DNA from: Nitrospira sp.
GTDB taxonomy: Bacteria; Nitrospirota; Nitrospiria; Nitrospirales; Nitrospiraceae
Direction: 5' to 3'
DNA: 64,000 nucleotides
Assembly: GCA_024760525.1 (NCBI GenBank)
Contig: CP060500.1
Span: 208,659-272,658 of the forward strand
The notes below the pieces were generated by a model. It made no database searches. It was not told where the DNA came from and saw nothing but the letters and a program-made list of their open reading frames with translations. The stretch's first letter is position 1. Each line of letters begins with the position of its first letter. Below are positions 7,878 through 15,512 of this stretch, piece after piece. Position numbers and translations under genes: made by a program.

Positions 7878-9230
7878 TTAGGGATTGGTGGACGAAAACA
7901 TCTGGCCGATGCGTTCCCATCGTGCGTCTTGCTGAATGCCATCCCAGGACCAATAGATCACAGCAACCCTTCCATTAATGTGGTTCATGGCAATAGGTCC
8001 AAATTCACGACTATCAAACGTAGTAGCGAGGTTATCCGCTAGCACAAACACTGTCCCGTCTGGGACGACGATTGGCCCAAAGGCTTGAGCTTCGCCACGG
8101 GAGAGCTGTGAGATCGGAGATATTGTTGGCCGCATCGAGATGCGTTCGTTGAGCAGTGTTCCATTGATCCATATCCCATCGTGATTGATCGCGAGAGTCT
8201 CGCCTGGTAAACCGACAACCCGCCGAAAATAGGGTACGTCTACGTTTGGAATTCGGATCGAGATGATGTCTCCGCGTTGCGGTGTACGGGAAGCTGTGTA
8301 TGCGCGGAGATCCACTAGAAATATGTCATCGCCTATCAAGGTGGGATCCATGGCAGAACTTTGAATGTGATGCTGGGCAGCGTAGAAATTATAGATTGCG
8401 GTCCTGATAAGCGGCCTCGCAGTAAAATTTACCAGAAAGACGACTGCCAGGATGATGAACCATCTTAAGGGGTGCGAACTGCGTGCCCTTGGATCGTTCC
8501 TCAGCCGGCGTGCGGTCACCAGGGCTTCTGCCATGATGCCAACATAAATGATGCCTGCTGCTGTTACTGCTGCGATGACATTGTAGGGCGGCTTAAAATG
8601 AACATGCAGGAGGATAAAGAACTTCACTAATGTGGCTCCTCCAATCCACACGAGATAACACACCCCTGCCTTGATGTACTCACCGTTATATAACTGTCCT
8701 AATCCTGGGAGTAGGCTGAGCGAGAACGAGACCCAAGGACGCGGAGACTGGATGTAGTGGCTGTCTGCAGGCTGGAGATGACACTCCTGTTCCCTGTCGT
8801 TGAGGGCAAGCGGTATGCTTTGTCCATCTGGATACCCGAGCAACCAATACATGATCGAGCCAGTCATCATGCCTAGCGTGAGAAGGAGGACTAACATAGT
8901 CACGTCCACAATGGGGAAAAAGTCGATGCCTGTTGTCAATGGTTCATGATTCACATTGGCGCCGACAAAGAGCGCTATAAACGGCCAGCAAAGTCCGATA
9001 AGGAGGAAAACAGAAAGAGGCTTGTTGAAGAGATATCGAGCAATGGCAACCCAGACACACAGTGAAGGAAATACAAAAACCAGGATCAATCGTGCGATAT
9101 CGGGTGCTTCAAGATAGCCCAACCATTCAATAAACCCTCGGCCTGTTAGATAGGAAAAGTAGATCGTGCCTAATGCCAGGCCAGAGACCGTCGCGGCCGC
9201 AACGATTTTCAACCAAGTACTAGCTTTCAT
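7878..9230 (-). CDS. Multi-membrane signal peptidase I (S26) homologue with Lys-to-Arg change
   Basis: This is a 450-residue protein. Residues 1-140 contain about four membrane helices, and a second block from about 165-265 includes LLPGLGQLYNGEYIKAG, a motif of small TM2-like membrane domains. The signal-peptidase domain covers about 270-445. The Ser box is present (SSAMDPTL, Ser292), as is a diverged box E (ADNLATTFDSREFGPI). At the position of the general-base Lys it reads YFRRVVGLPGE, so residue 336 is Arg instead of Lys. It may be inactive, altered, or a regulator. The nearest neighbours are unrelated accessory genes. Confidence 0.8.
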   Translation of the reverse strand: MKASTWLKIVAAATVSGLALGTIYFSYLTGRGFIEWLGYLEAPDIARLILVFVFPSLCVWVAIARYLFNKPLSVFLLIGLCWPFIALFVGANVNHEPLTTGIDFFPIVDVTMLVLLLTLGMMTGSIMYWLLGYPDGQSIPLALNDREQECHLQPADSHYIQSPRPWVSFSLSLLPGLGQLYNGEYIKAGVCYLVWIGGATLVKFFILLHVHFKPPYNVIAAVTAAGIIYVGIMAEALVTARRLRNDPRARSSHPLRWFIILAVVFLVNFTARPLIRTAIYNFYAAQHHIQSSAMDPTLIGDDIFLVDLRAYTASRTPQRGDIISIRIPNVDVPYFRRVVGLPGETLAINHDGIWINGTLLNERISMRPTISPISQLSRGEAQAFGPIVVPDGTVFVLADNLATTFDSREFGPIAMNHINGRVAVIYWSWDGIQQDARWERIGQMFSSTNP

Positions 9231-9392
9231 GCCTTCCGAGATGTCGAGAGAGATAGAAAACTGGGCGTTACACTAAGGATAGCATAGCATCTTAGCCTGA
9301 CAAGGTATGGCACTTAATAGAATGCTGGTAGGAAACACGAAGATTTGGAGGCGTTCGGTCTGGATGGAGGAGAGGCAACTCTAATCCAGCGG

Positions 9393-9423
9393 GAAGTCCC
9401 TTCCTGAAAAGGAGGGGTTCTTC
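9393..9423. repeat. Isolated hairpin in the intergenic gap
   Basis: GAAGTCCCTTCC and GGAGGGGTTCTTC pair around a CTGAAAA loop. The form resembles the subterminal hairpins of IS200/IS605-type elements, but no element gene is near. It could also be a terminator for readthrough into the signal-peptidase gene from the right. It lies in the 540-base gap 9231-9771, which otherwise holds repeat copy C and an attC-like site. Confidence 0.4.
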
Positions 9424-9519
9424 ATAGTATAAACTGCGAAATGCGCATCAACGCTGAAGGTGCTGAATCGTCCTCAAATCAAATCCCGGCCTCGGCGTTA
9501 ACTTAAGACGCAAGTGTGG

Positions 9520-9680
9520 GATCCCGATGGGGCCGTCATTCAGCGAACCACCTGATAACGGTCGGTCGTGGACGTCGGATTTGGGTCGGATGGCGGCGGC
9601 TGGAGATCGACTGTGAACGGAAGTTCGGCGCCGAGATCGCACCGTAATAAAGCGGTCCTCAGTCCTATCGCATTAACGTT
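9520..9680. repeat. Dispersed intergenic repeat, copy C (longest)
   Basis: Runs from GGATCCCGATGGGGCC through ACCTGATAACGGTCGGTCG and the TTCGGCGCCGAGATCGC block to AAGCGGTCCTCA. It joins parts seen separately in copies A, B, D and E, so it shows the order of the full unit. The left part matches 14527-14598 and the right part matches 4019-4125. Confidence 0.65.
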
Positions 9681-9744
9681 TGAGCTCAGCCGCGTGCGGA
9701 GGCCGCAGGCCGTAGCACGTCGGCTGGAGCGACGGGGGTTGGGC
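9670..9744 (-). repeat. attC-like recombination site
   Basis: On the minus strand it opens with GCCCAAC (RYYYAAC), 27 bases after the stop of the GH19-like gene, and closes with GTTAATGC, an off-consensus core. The inner palindrome pairs CAGCCGACGTGC with GCACGCGGCTGAG around a GGCC-rich tip. The layout matches the site at 6554-6659, and the sequence beyond its closing box is the same repeat family. Confidence 0.45.
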
Positions 9745-9771
9745 GTCGGCACGCATCGGGGATTTTAGCCG

Positions 9772-10659
9772 CTATTGAATAGACAAGCCTGTCGGCGTGG
9801 ACGGTGGCATTGAATCACCTTTTTCCGCAGTCGAAACAATTATTTTCGCTTTGTGGATGGCGGTTGAGAAAACGTCCAGTCCCAATGCTGCTTTGTTCAC
9901 AATACGCCGGGCTGAGGCTAAATTATTCCCGTTCAAGAGTTGCTCAATCTCGCCCCTGTTGTTTGACAAGTACGCGGCCAATATCTTGGCTGCCACTTCC
10001 GGCTTGCTTACCTCGTCAGGATTCTCGACAATATCGACGCTCACTTTGTCCTTGATCTGCTTCTGCATCTGCTCGTAGTTGTACCTGCCAGTGAGTTGGA
10101 CAAAACCGCGACCACGGAAAAGAATTCCGTCTTCACACTCAGTCCGGGGTAACATTCCGTGGCGAGAGCGCATCAGCTCTTCATCAATACCGGTGTAGTA
10201 GCAATTGCCCAAGTGCAAGTTGATGATCGGTGTTCCGTCTTTGCGAAATGTCAGGGTCGAATCGTACTTGCCAAATGGGCGTTCGGTTCCCGGGGCTTGG
10301 ATGCCGGCATAGCTTGGCTGATCGATCGTCTTCGAATAGGTACTCGGTCGCTCAGGGTCCGGCGAGAAGTTTGATGTTTCGACACGAATGGTGGCAAGCG
10401 CATAGACGACGACTTCCTTACTGTCACCGAGACCAAACTGCCGGAGTTCCGTCTGCACAAGAGGCCAGTTTGTATGCACATTTTCTTTGGCTGCGCTTGG
10501 GAATAAGGTAGCAACCTGTTCTTTCGTGATGCGTTCGACCAACTCGGTCTTCAAGTCCTCGGCACCCGCAGAAAGTAATGGCAACAAGATCGCTGACGCG
10601 ACAAGAGCCAACAGAAGCACATGGCATCGCCATTCGGAAATCGTGTTTATGCTTCGCAT
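9772..10659 (-). CDS. Secreted GH19-like glycoside hydrolase (chitinase or muralytic enzyme)
   Basis: This 295-residue protein has a signal peptide (cleavage near residue 33, after LLSAGA). The region FRGRGFVQLTGRYNY at about 180-195 is the hallmark of family 19 chitinases and related endolysins. A catalytic Glu candidate lies in ATIRVETSNF (about residue 94), and ARRIVN occurs near 250. It would cleave chitin or peptidoglycan outside the cytoplasm. The start lies 11 bases from a GTTAGAC core and the stop 27 bases from an attC-like site, so it looks like a captured cassette. Confidence 0.75.
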   Translation of the reverse strand: MRSINTISEWRCHVLLLALVASAILLPLLSAGAEDLKTELVERITKEQVATLFPSAAKENVHTNWPLVQTELRQFGLGDSKEVVVYALATIRVETSNFSPDPERPSTYSKTIDQPSYAGIQAPGTERPFGKYDSTLTFRKDGTPIINLHLGNCYYTGIDEELMRSRHGMLPRTECEDGILFRGRGFVQLTGRYNYEQMQKQIKDKVSVDIVENPDEVSKPEVAAKILAAYLSNNRGEIEQLLNGNNLASARRIVNKAALGLDVFSTAIHKAKIIVSTAEKGDSMPPSTPTGLSIQ

Positions 10660-10669
10660 TCTGTACGAC

Positions 10670-10775
10670 GTCTAACAATGTTTAGGCCGATCCGCATAAG
10701 AGCCGGACCTGCCATTTTCTATCCGAGTAACACACCTTCAATGATCGTGAACAATATCCTATCTCACCGGTGGTG
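10670..10775. repeat. Dispersed repeat with GTTAGRC core, copy 2
   Basis: The second copy of the unit at 7188-7300, again with TAACACACCTTCAATGATCG and a GTCTAACAATGTTTAGGCC start. It stands directly upstream of the GH19-like gene on the minus strand. Confidence 0.65.
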
Positions 10776-11290
10776 CAAACGGCTGCTTTTCAATTCGGTG
10801 ATCGACTGGTTTGGGTCGAGGATCGCCATCGGCCACTTCGCGACAGTCGCTACGGCACGCTCCGCGCCGGAAAGCTGCCGTTCATTAAAGATGGTGCCCA
10901 CTTTGCGCGACGCTTGGCTGGATTGGGGATGAGTTTGCTGGTGTGGGAGGAGGATCGTAGAACAGATCCTTCGCACGCGTGTCCGTGCACACGACACCTG
11001 CCCACAAGTCTTTCTGTATGTTCTCGAACTCATGTGACCAAGACCTCGCCACCGTCCAGCAATCAGATGGTTCTGGAACAGACTTGCCCGTACAACCCGT
11101 GGTTTAGGAAAGCGCCTTCGACATCCACCTCCAGCCTACTCAGACCCACTCAGGCCAACTGGAACTCACTGGAGCCAATGAGAGCCAAGAGTTGGAGAAA
11201 AAACGCACTTTGGCTTGAGTAGGCTGGAATGAGTTGGAGTGAGATGGGGTTGAGCACAAAATGAGCACAATCGACTCTCCGGGAAGGGCT
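10776..11290. other. Gene-free stretch with a long inverted repeat
   Basis: I find no convincing gene here; the one longer open frame has biased, low-complexity content. A perfect 12-base inverted repeat, CCAGCCTACTCA (11131-11142) and TGAGTAGGCTGG (11216-11227), encloses a 73-base spacer rich in ctgga and ttgga words. The end, gagcacaaaatgagcacaatc, resembles sequences downstream of integrase genes at island borders. That is only an impression. Confidence 0.35.
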
Positions 11291-11293
11291 TGA

Positions 11294-12256
11294 TCAGTCG
11301 CGTGCACGTAGCTCGCGTACGCCGCGGCCGATCTTACGACGAATGAGTGTGCGCAGCGTCACTCCGTCTGCGTAGCCAACCTGAGCGGCAATCTGATCAA
11401 CACTGGCCGTACTCGTTTGTAGCAGATGCACCGCGCGCTCGACGCGAAGATCCTGAAAATAAGCAAGCGGGGACTTACCCAGCACGGATTGCAGGCGACG
11501 CGCCAAGGTGCGTTCACTTGTCACGGCTGCGTGAGCCGCTTTGCTGAGCGAGAAACCATCAGCGAGCTGTCTCCGTGCCCATCGCTCGAACCGTTCGACG
11601 AGCGGGTCTGAGTGCGCAAGGTGGTCGGGAATCATGAACGCCGCCTGCGAGGGCCGTGGGTCAACCAGCAGGTAGCGAGCAGTCAGCGCCGCCAGCGCGG
11701 GACTGCGTCGACGCACCAGCCATAATGCCAGATCGAGGTGTGCCAGCGCTGCGCCGCCGGTGACGAACCGAGATGAACTCATGATCATTCGCGAGTCGTC
11801 GAGTATGACATGCGGGTACCGTTCACGAAAGAATGGGGCGAGCCACCATGATGTCGTCGCACGATGGCCGTTGAGCAGCGACGTGCCAGCAAGGACAAAT
11901 GTTCCCGTGCAGGCAGCACCCACCAGCGCGCCGCTGCCAGACCAGCGACGAAGGAGTGTTTGCGCGTCCGTGATGTCTCGCCGTTCAAGCGCAATTCGCA
12001 ATGTGTCCGGCATCTTCGCCCCGAGCGCCGGCACAAGCGCGACATCCGGGCGCGCAAGTCGTGCCGCCGACCGTACAGGCACAGACAGCCCGTGACTGGT
12101 GTATACGCGGGAACGGACACCCACGACCGTCACATCGAAACGTGTCGAAGGTGTTCCAGCGGATTCCGCCAAGTCGTTCGCCGTTCCGAACGTGTCGAGC
12201 AGCGTAGTTAAGCCGGTGTCGAAGACTTCATTCAGAGCGAGCACATAAATTCGCAT
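11294..12256 (-). CDS. GlxA/FtrA-type AraC-family regulator (DJ-1/PfpI domain plus HTH)
   Basis: This is a 320-residue protein from the ATG ending at 12256. Residues 1-170 form a class I glutamine-amidotransferase-like (DJ-1/PfpI) sensor domain with the nucleophile-elbow Cys in GAACTGTFVLAG. Residues 215-315 form the AraC double HTH, ending in the conserved VDQIAAQVGYADGVTLRTLIRRKIG. It probably regulates the divergent ABM-domain gene at 12360, which starts about 100 bases away. The ligand is unknown. Confidence 0.88.
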   Translation of the reverse strand: MRIYVLALNEVFDTGLTTLLDTFGTANDLAESAGTPSTRFDVTVVGVRSRVYTSHGLSVPVRSAARLARPDVALVPALGAKMPDTLRIALERRDITDAQTLLRRWSGSGALVGAACTGTFVLAGTSLLNGHRATTSWWLAPFFRERYPHVILDDSRMIMSSSRFVTGGAALAHLDLALWLVRRRSPALAALTARYLLVDPRPSQAAFMIPDHLAHSDPLVERFERWARRQLADGFSLSKAAHAAVTSERTLARRLQSVLGKSPLAYFQDLRVERAVHLLQTSTASVDQIAAQVGYADGVTLRTLIRRKIGRGVRELRARD

Positions 12257-12359
12257 GGCGAGAACTGTACCATAATTGTCACTTCTGCCACTAGAATAGA
12301 TCGTCACTCATCCCTACAATTTCACTCACGCGGTTTAACCTCAAATAGGAGTGACTACC

Positions 12360-12662
12360 ATGGTGCAAGTTGCTTTGTTCGTGCGATTGAAAGCCAAACC
12401 AGGAAAAGAAGCGGATGTCGCCCGCTTTCTTGAAAACGGGCTCACCTTGGCGAATCAGGAAACCACGACGCCGATCTGGTTTGCCCTGCGATTGGGACCG
12501 GCGACGTTTGGCATCTTCGATGCCTTTGCTGATGATGCAGGCCGCAAGGCACATTTGGCTGGCCCAATCGCGGCAGCACTGATGGCCAAGGCGTCCGAGT
12601 TGCTTGCCGAACCGCCACAGATCGAGCACGTCGACGTGCTTGGCGCGAAGATCCCGCACTGA
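12360..12662 (+). CDS. Antibiotic biosynthesis monooxygenase (ABM) domain protein
   Basis: This is a 100-residue protein. I chose the ATG at 12360 over the GTG at 12351 because AGGAG lies 8 bases upstream of the ATG. The start VQVALFVRLKAKPGKEADVARFLENG and the later strands fit the ferredoxin-like ABM fold. Such small dimers are often quinol monooxygenases or stress-linked oxygenases. Its divergent neighbour is a GlxA-type regulator, so the pair may form a small inducible unit. Confidence 0.75.
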   Translation: MVQVALFVRLKAKPGKEADVARFLENGLTLANQETTTPIWFALRLGPATFGIFDAFADDAGRKAHLAGPIAAALMAKASELLAEPPQIEHVDVLGAKIPH

Positions 12663-12940
12663 GGTCTGGCTCGGTCGGTGTGAGGAGATTGCTTGCCGAT
12701 TTACCATGAGCGGCAACCAGCGATTTGCCGGAGGCTGCCGCTCGACTGATGACAAGATAGTGGTAGACAAGACTGGCTGTCTGGAAGCCCGTCAAAAACG
12801 TTGTGAAGAACGAGACGCCATTCTATGGATATAGTTGAAGCTAAATAGTAGCTATCAAAGGGGTCTAAAAGAACTGTTTATGGATCATAGGGGGTTGCAA
12901 GTAAGGATTGAATTAATCACGTATGTCGGTGCGTTTCTCA
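12663..12940. other. Intergenic region without recognisable features
   Basis: These 278 bases lie between the convergent ABM and SnoaL-like genes. I see no clear hairpin terminator, repeat or open frame worth reporting. Confidence 0.4.
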
Positions 12941-13360
12941 CTAAGGTTCGAGATCGAGGATCGGCGTATTGAGCGCCTTGGCCGCACGCGTAGGATCGAA
13001 ATATTCGCGTAGGAACGCAATTATTTCTCCTCTAGCACGCAGGAACAGCACATAATCCTGGTGATAGACTCGTCCTGTCGGCTTGATGAGCCCCTCCGCC
13101 TTGACTTCGGCGACTGCCCCTTCCAGATCCGCGAAGGGATACACCTTGAGGTCGAAGAAACGGAAATTTTCCACCGCTCTCAGGAACCAGGTGACATGAC
13201 GCACCACCTCCTCCCTTCCCGATAGTCGCGCTGGATGGCCGATGGCAGGCGCGTAGGCAAGTTCCCACAAAATATCATCGGCGATCAGCGTCTGCCATTG
13301 CATGTTGTCTTCGACGAGTGTCTGGAAGTGTCGTTGCAAGAGGTCAGCGGCGATCGTCAT
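12941..13360 (-). CDS. SnoaL-like (NTF2 fold) protein
   Basis: This is a 139-residue protein from the ATG ending at 13360, which has GGGAGACTGAA upstream. A longer frame starts at 13441, directly abutting the stop of the NmrA-like gene (TGAATG), and is an alternative start with translational coupling. The order helix, ADDILWEL, HPARLSGREEVVRHVTWF, then a strand-rich second half fits the cone-shaped SnoaL fold used by small isomerases and many ketosteroid-type enzymes. The substrate is unknown. It probably shares an operon with the NmrA-like gene. Confidence 0.7.
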   Translation of the reverse strand: MTIAADLLQRHFQTLVEDNMQWQTLIADDILWELAYAPAIGHPARLSGREEVVRHVTWFLRAVENFRFFDLKVYPFADLEGAVAEVKAEGLIKPTGRVYHQDYVLFLRARGEIIAFLREYFDPTRAAKALNTPILDLEP

Positions 13361-13441
13361 TTCAGTCTCCCAGTTCACTACCAGTTGCGGTCCTGACCGC
13401 ACGCTGTGGGAAATTTTGATCCTTTGCTTGGTGTCTATCAT

Positions 13442-14299
13442 TCACACTTTCGCCCAGTCGACCGTCTTACTCCACTCTACAAATGTGGTGAGCGGCATCC
13501 CGAACTGCTGTTTCAACGCAGGCATATTGATCGCGTAGCCAACCTCGTTGAACCACCGAAACATCGTGGCGAGGTCATGACCCATCGCCGCCTCGGCCTG
13601 CTCCATCTGGAACTCCTGAAAGCGGATTGGTCGACCTATCGCCTTTGTCAACAGTGCGGCAGCTTCAGGCATCGTGAGGTCATCTCCTGCCAAATCAATG
13701 GCCTGTCCAAGAAAATCGTTCGGACGCAGGAACGCGGCCGCACCGAACGCGCCGATATCCTTGAGCGCGACCATCGCCAGCTTCCTAGCCGGTTTCATGG
13801 GCAGCAACAAGACCCCTTGCACAGACGGTTTCGCAAAGGTGGTGAAATTCTCCATAAACCATACGGGCCGCAGAATCGTGGCCGGCAATCCAATCTGCCG
13901 GATGTGCTGCTCCACCTTCCACTTACTCTCAAAGTGTGGAATGCCCGTGTTGCGGTGCGCACTCCCGACGGACGTATAGACATAATGGGTGATGCCAGCC
14001 TGCTTCGCGGCATCCGCCAGCATTACCCCCTGGCGCACCTCCGCCTCCATCCCTGCCTCGAAAGGGGTAGACATGGCAAACACCCCGTGCACGCCTCGGA
14101 GCACCGCCTGCAAATCTGAGGGATTGGTCAAATTCCCTTTGACCACTTCCGCACCAGCTTTAGCAAGTGCGGAGGCCTTCTCAGGGGTTCTACTCATCAC
14201 ACGAACTTTCTGCCCTTTCGCCAACAGCGCGGTCGCGACGGCTCCCCCCTGTTGTCCCGTGGCACCCGTCACCAGAATGAGCTTCGACTGCGTTGCCAT
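13442..14299 (-). CDS. NmrA-family NAD(P)-binding protein
   Basis: This 285-residue atypical short-chain dehydrogenase starts with LILVTGATGQQGGAV, the glycine-rich nucleotide-binding loop of the Rossmann fold. It lacks the usual YxxxK pair in the expected place, as NmrA-like sensors do. YVYTSVGSAH and ATILRPVWFMENF match this family. It may be a redox sensor or a reductase of quinone type. It is followed without a gap by the SnoaL-like gene. Confidence 0.85.
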   Translation of the reverse strand: MATQSKLILVTGATGQQGGAVATALLAKGQKVRVMSRTPEKASALAKAGAEVVKGNLTNPSDLQAVLRGVHGVFAMSTPFEAGMEAEVRQGVMLADAAKQAGITHYVYTSVGSAHRNTGIPHFESKWKVEQHIRQIGLPATILRPVWFMENFTTFAKPSVQGVLLLPMKPARKLAMVALKDIGAFGAAAFLRPNDFLGQAIDLAGDDLTMPEAAALLTKAIGRPIRFQEFQMEQAEAAMGHDLATMFRWFNEVGYAINMPALKQQFGMPLTTFVEWSKTVDWAKV

Positions 14300-14526
14300 C
14301 TCACACCTCCATTATGTGCACGCCAACCACGATGTGCGGCGTGTCTGGTTCTGGCTCAACTCCTTTGTCCGGCTGAAGGACGGACTATTACAATCAGAAT
14401 CATTTCTTTTTGGAACAGCGTCAGCATAAGTCAAATTCCTTGAGAAATCGACCAACGTTGGGCTGGCATTTCAGATGGGGATTTTGACAGGGGGTGTAGT
14501 GGGGATGTTCGGGAAGTTAACACCCC

Positions 14527-14598
14527 TGGGATCCCGATGGTGCCATCATACGATTGGACCACCTGATAGCGGTCGGTCGTGGACGTCGGCTTTGGGTC
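14527..14598. repeat. Dispersed intergenic repeat, copy E, interrupted by a MITE
   Basis: From GGATCCCGATGGTGCC through ACCTGATAGCGGTCGGTCGT to GGCTTTGGGTC this matches the left half of copy C. It is cut by the 149-bp element at 14599-14747 and resumes as GGTCGAAAGCGGTC on the other side. Confidence 0.65.
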
Positions 14599-14747
14599 GA
14601 GGCTGTGTGAAAACGCGAAAAGAATTGGCGTCAAAGAAAATCGACCTCTCAGAATGACCTGTATTCGATTATTTCGAGCCGGGTAATGGTCTGAGGACCC
14701 CTGAAATCATGCAAAATCGAACTGCGTAAGAGTTTTCACACAGCCTC
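14599..14747. mobile_element. 149-bp MITE with perfect 16-bp inverted repeats
   Basis: The element starts GAGGCTGTGTGAAAAC and ends with its exact reverse complement GTTTTCACACAGCCTC (14732-14747). Both sides carry GGTC (14595-14598 and 14748-14751), a 4-base target duplication. It has no coding capacity. It splits a dispersed repeat, and removing it restores TTTGGGTCGAAAGCGG. The parent transposase is not in the window. Confidence 0.8.
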
Positions 14748-14847
14748 GGTCGAAAGCGGTCGTTTGACGCACATACCAGAGATACTCATCACAGCGCCTT
14801 ACACAGGGGAAACCACGATAAGAGCGAAACGAGAGGGGCATGGGGAC

Positions 14848-14935
14848 CTCGCAGGGAGGCGTATTCTAGGAAAGCTTGGAAGCTAAGTCCATCGCCGCTT
14901 GACGTGCAATGACCGGACAGTTATTGCATGCAACA
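14848..14935 (-). promoter_or_regulatory. Second copy of the SRAP-operon promoter region
   Basis: CTCGCAGGGAGGC, TATTCTA and the CAATGACCG...GTTATTG palindrome occur in the same order as at 3941-4017. On the minus strand TAGAAT and ATGGAC remain at -10/-35-like spacing, and the palindrome arms are TGCAATAAC and GTCATTGCA. No gene follows directly. The two copies bracket the whole accessory zone 4020-14850. Confidence 0.55.
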
Positions 14936-14966
14936 TCGAAGCATCACGTATTTTCAGGAGGCAAAT

Positions 14967-15053
14967 TTATGATTCACCCGTAGCACTCCCACACATTGTG
15001 GCGGTGCAATAATGACGTCCGGCGCCGCAGTTTGCGGTATACCGTCCACACAT
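14967..15053 (-). pseudogene. Possible remnant of an SRAP gene start
   Basis: The 28-codon frame begins MCGRYTANCGAG. MCGRYT is the invariant beginning of SRAP proteins with the crosslinking Cys2. After these six residues the likeness is lost and a stop follows. Together with the duplicated SRAP promoter next to it this may be a decayed second SRAP locus. Six residues alone are weak evidence. Confidence 0.3.
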
Positions 15054-15117
15054 GACGGAGAAGTGTATCGAAGACAAAGAAGCGGCGCAATGAACCGCTA
15101 TGCTATAGCCACAGGTG

Positions 15118-15507
15118 TTATTCGTCTCGATTCCTGACAGCGGCTGCTTCACGATCGATGAAAGCCGCCAGTGTCTCGACCGATTCATCATCGATCACGA
15201 GATACTCAACCCCATGGTTTGTTCCATCCGTCCAACACACGCAAGCGGCCGCCACATAAACCCGTTCCGATGTCGACAGACTAAGCGTGAACGAGAAGAA
15301 TGTCCCTTCCCGTAAGGAGAGGTTGCCGGTGAATTGGCATCCACACCGGGAGAGGTTCCATGCGGTTCCCTCCCCTTCCTCGTTCCCCACCTGATAGGTG
15401 ATGGGTGCACACACCGACACCCGCCGGTGAGAACGCATCATAGGTTGATCGGCCATGTTAGAAAGCGCCACGCCTCCCGCTGAAGTGGGTCTCAGCATAT
15501 TTCCCAT
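15118..15507 (-). CDS. PilZ-domain protein
   Basis: This 129-residue protein has the two c-di-GMP binding blocks of PilZ: MRSHRRVSV (RxxxR type) near residue 25-33 and WNLSRCGCQF, a variant of D/NxSxxG, near 55-64. Downstream strands match the barrel. The start may be the ATG ending at 15507, 5 bases after the preceding gene, or the one ending at 15456. As the last gene of the minus-strand transfer cluster it could link c-di-GMP to transfer, although PilZ genes are common everywhere. Confidence 0.75.
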   Translation of the reverse strand: MGNMLRPTSAGGVALSNMADQPMMRSHRRVSVCAPITYQVGNEEGEGTAWNLSRCGCQFTGNLSLREGTFFSFTLSLSTSERVYVAAACVCWTDGTNHGVEYLVIDDESVETLAAFIDREAAAVRNRDE

Positions 15508-15512
15508 CCACT

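Noticed and set aside
10770..11222. 150-codon plus-strand open frame
   Set aside because: No ribosome-binding site, biased repeated words (ctgga, ttgga), no domain, and it lies across a dispersed repeat.
4019..15110. Complete integron
   Set aside because: No integrase gene and only two imperfect attC-like sites; genes point in both directions.
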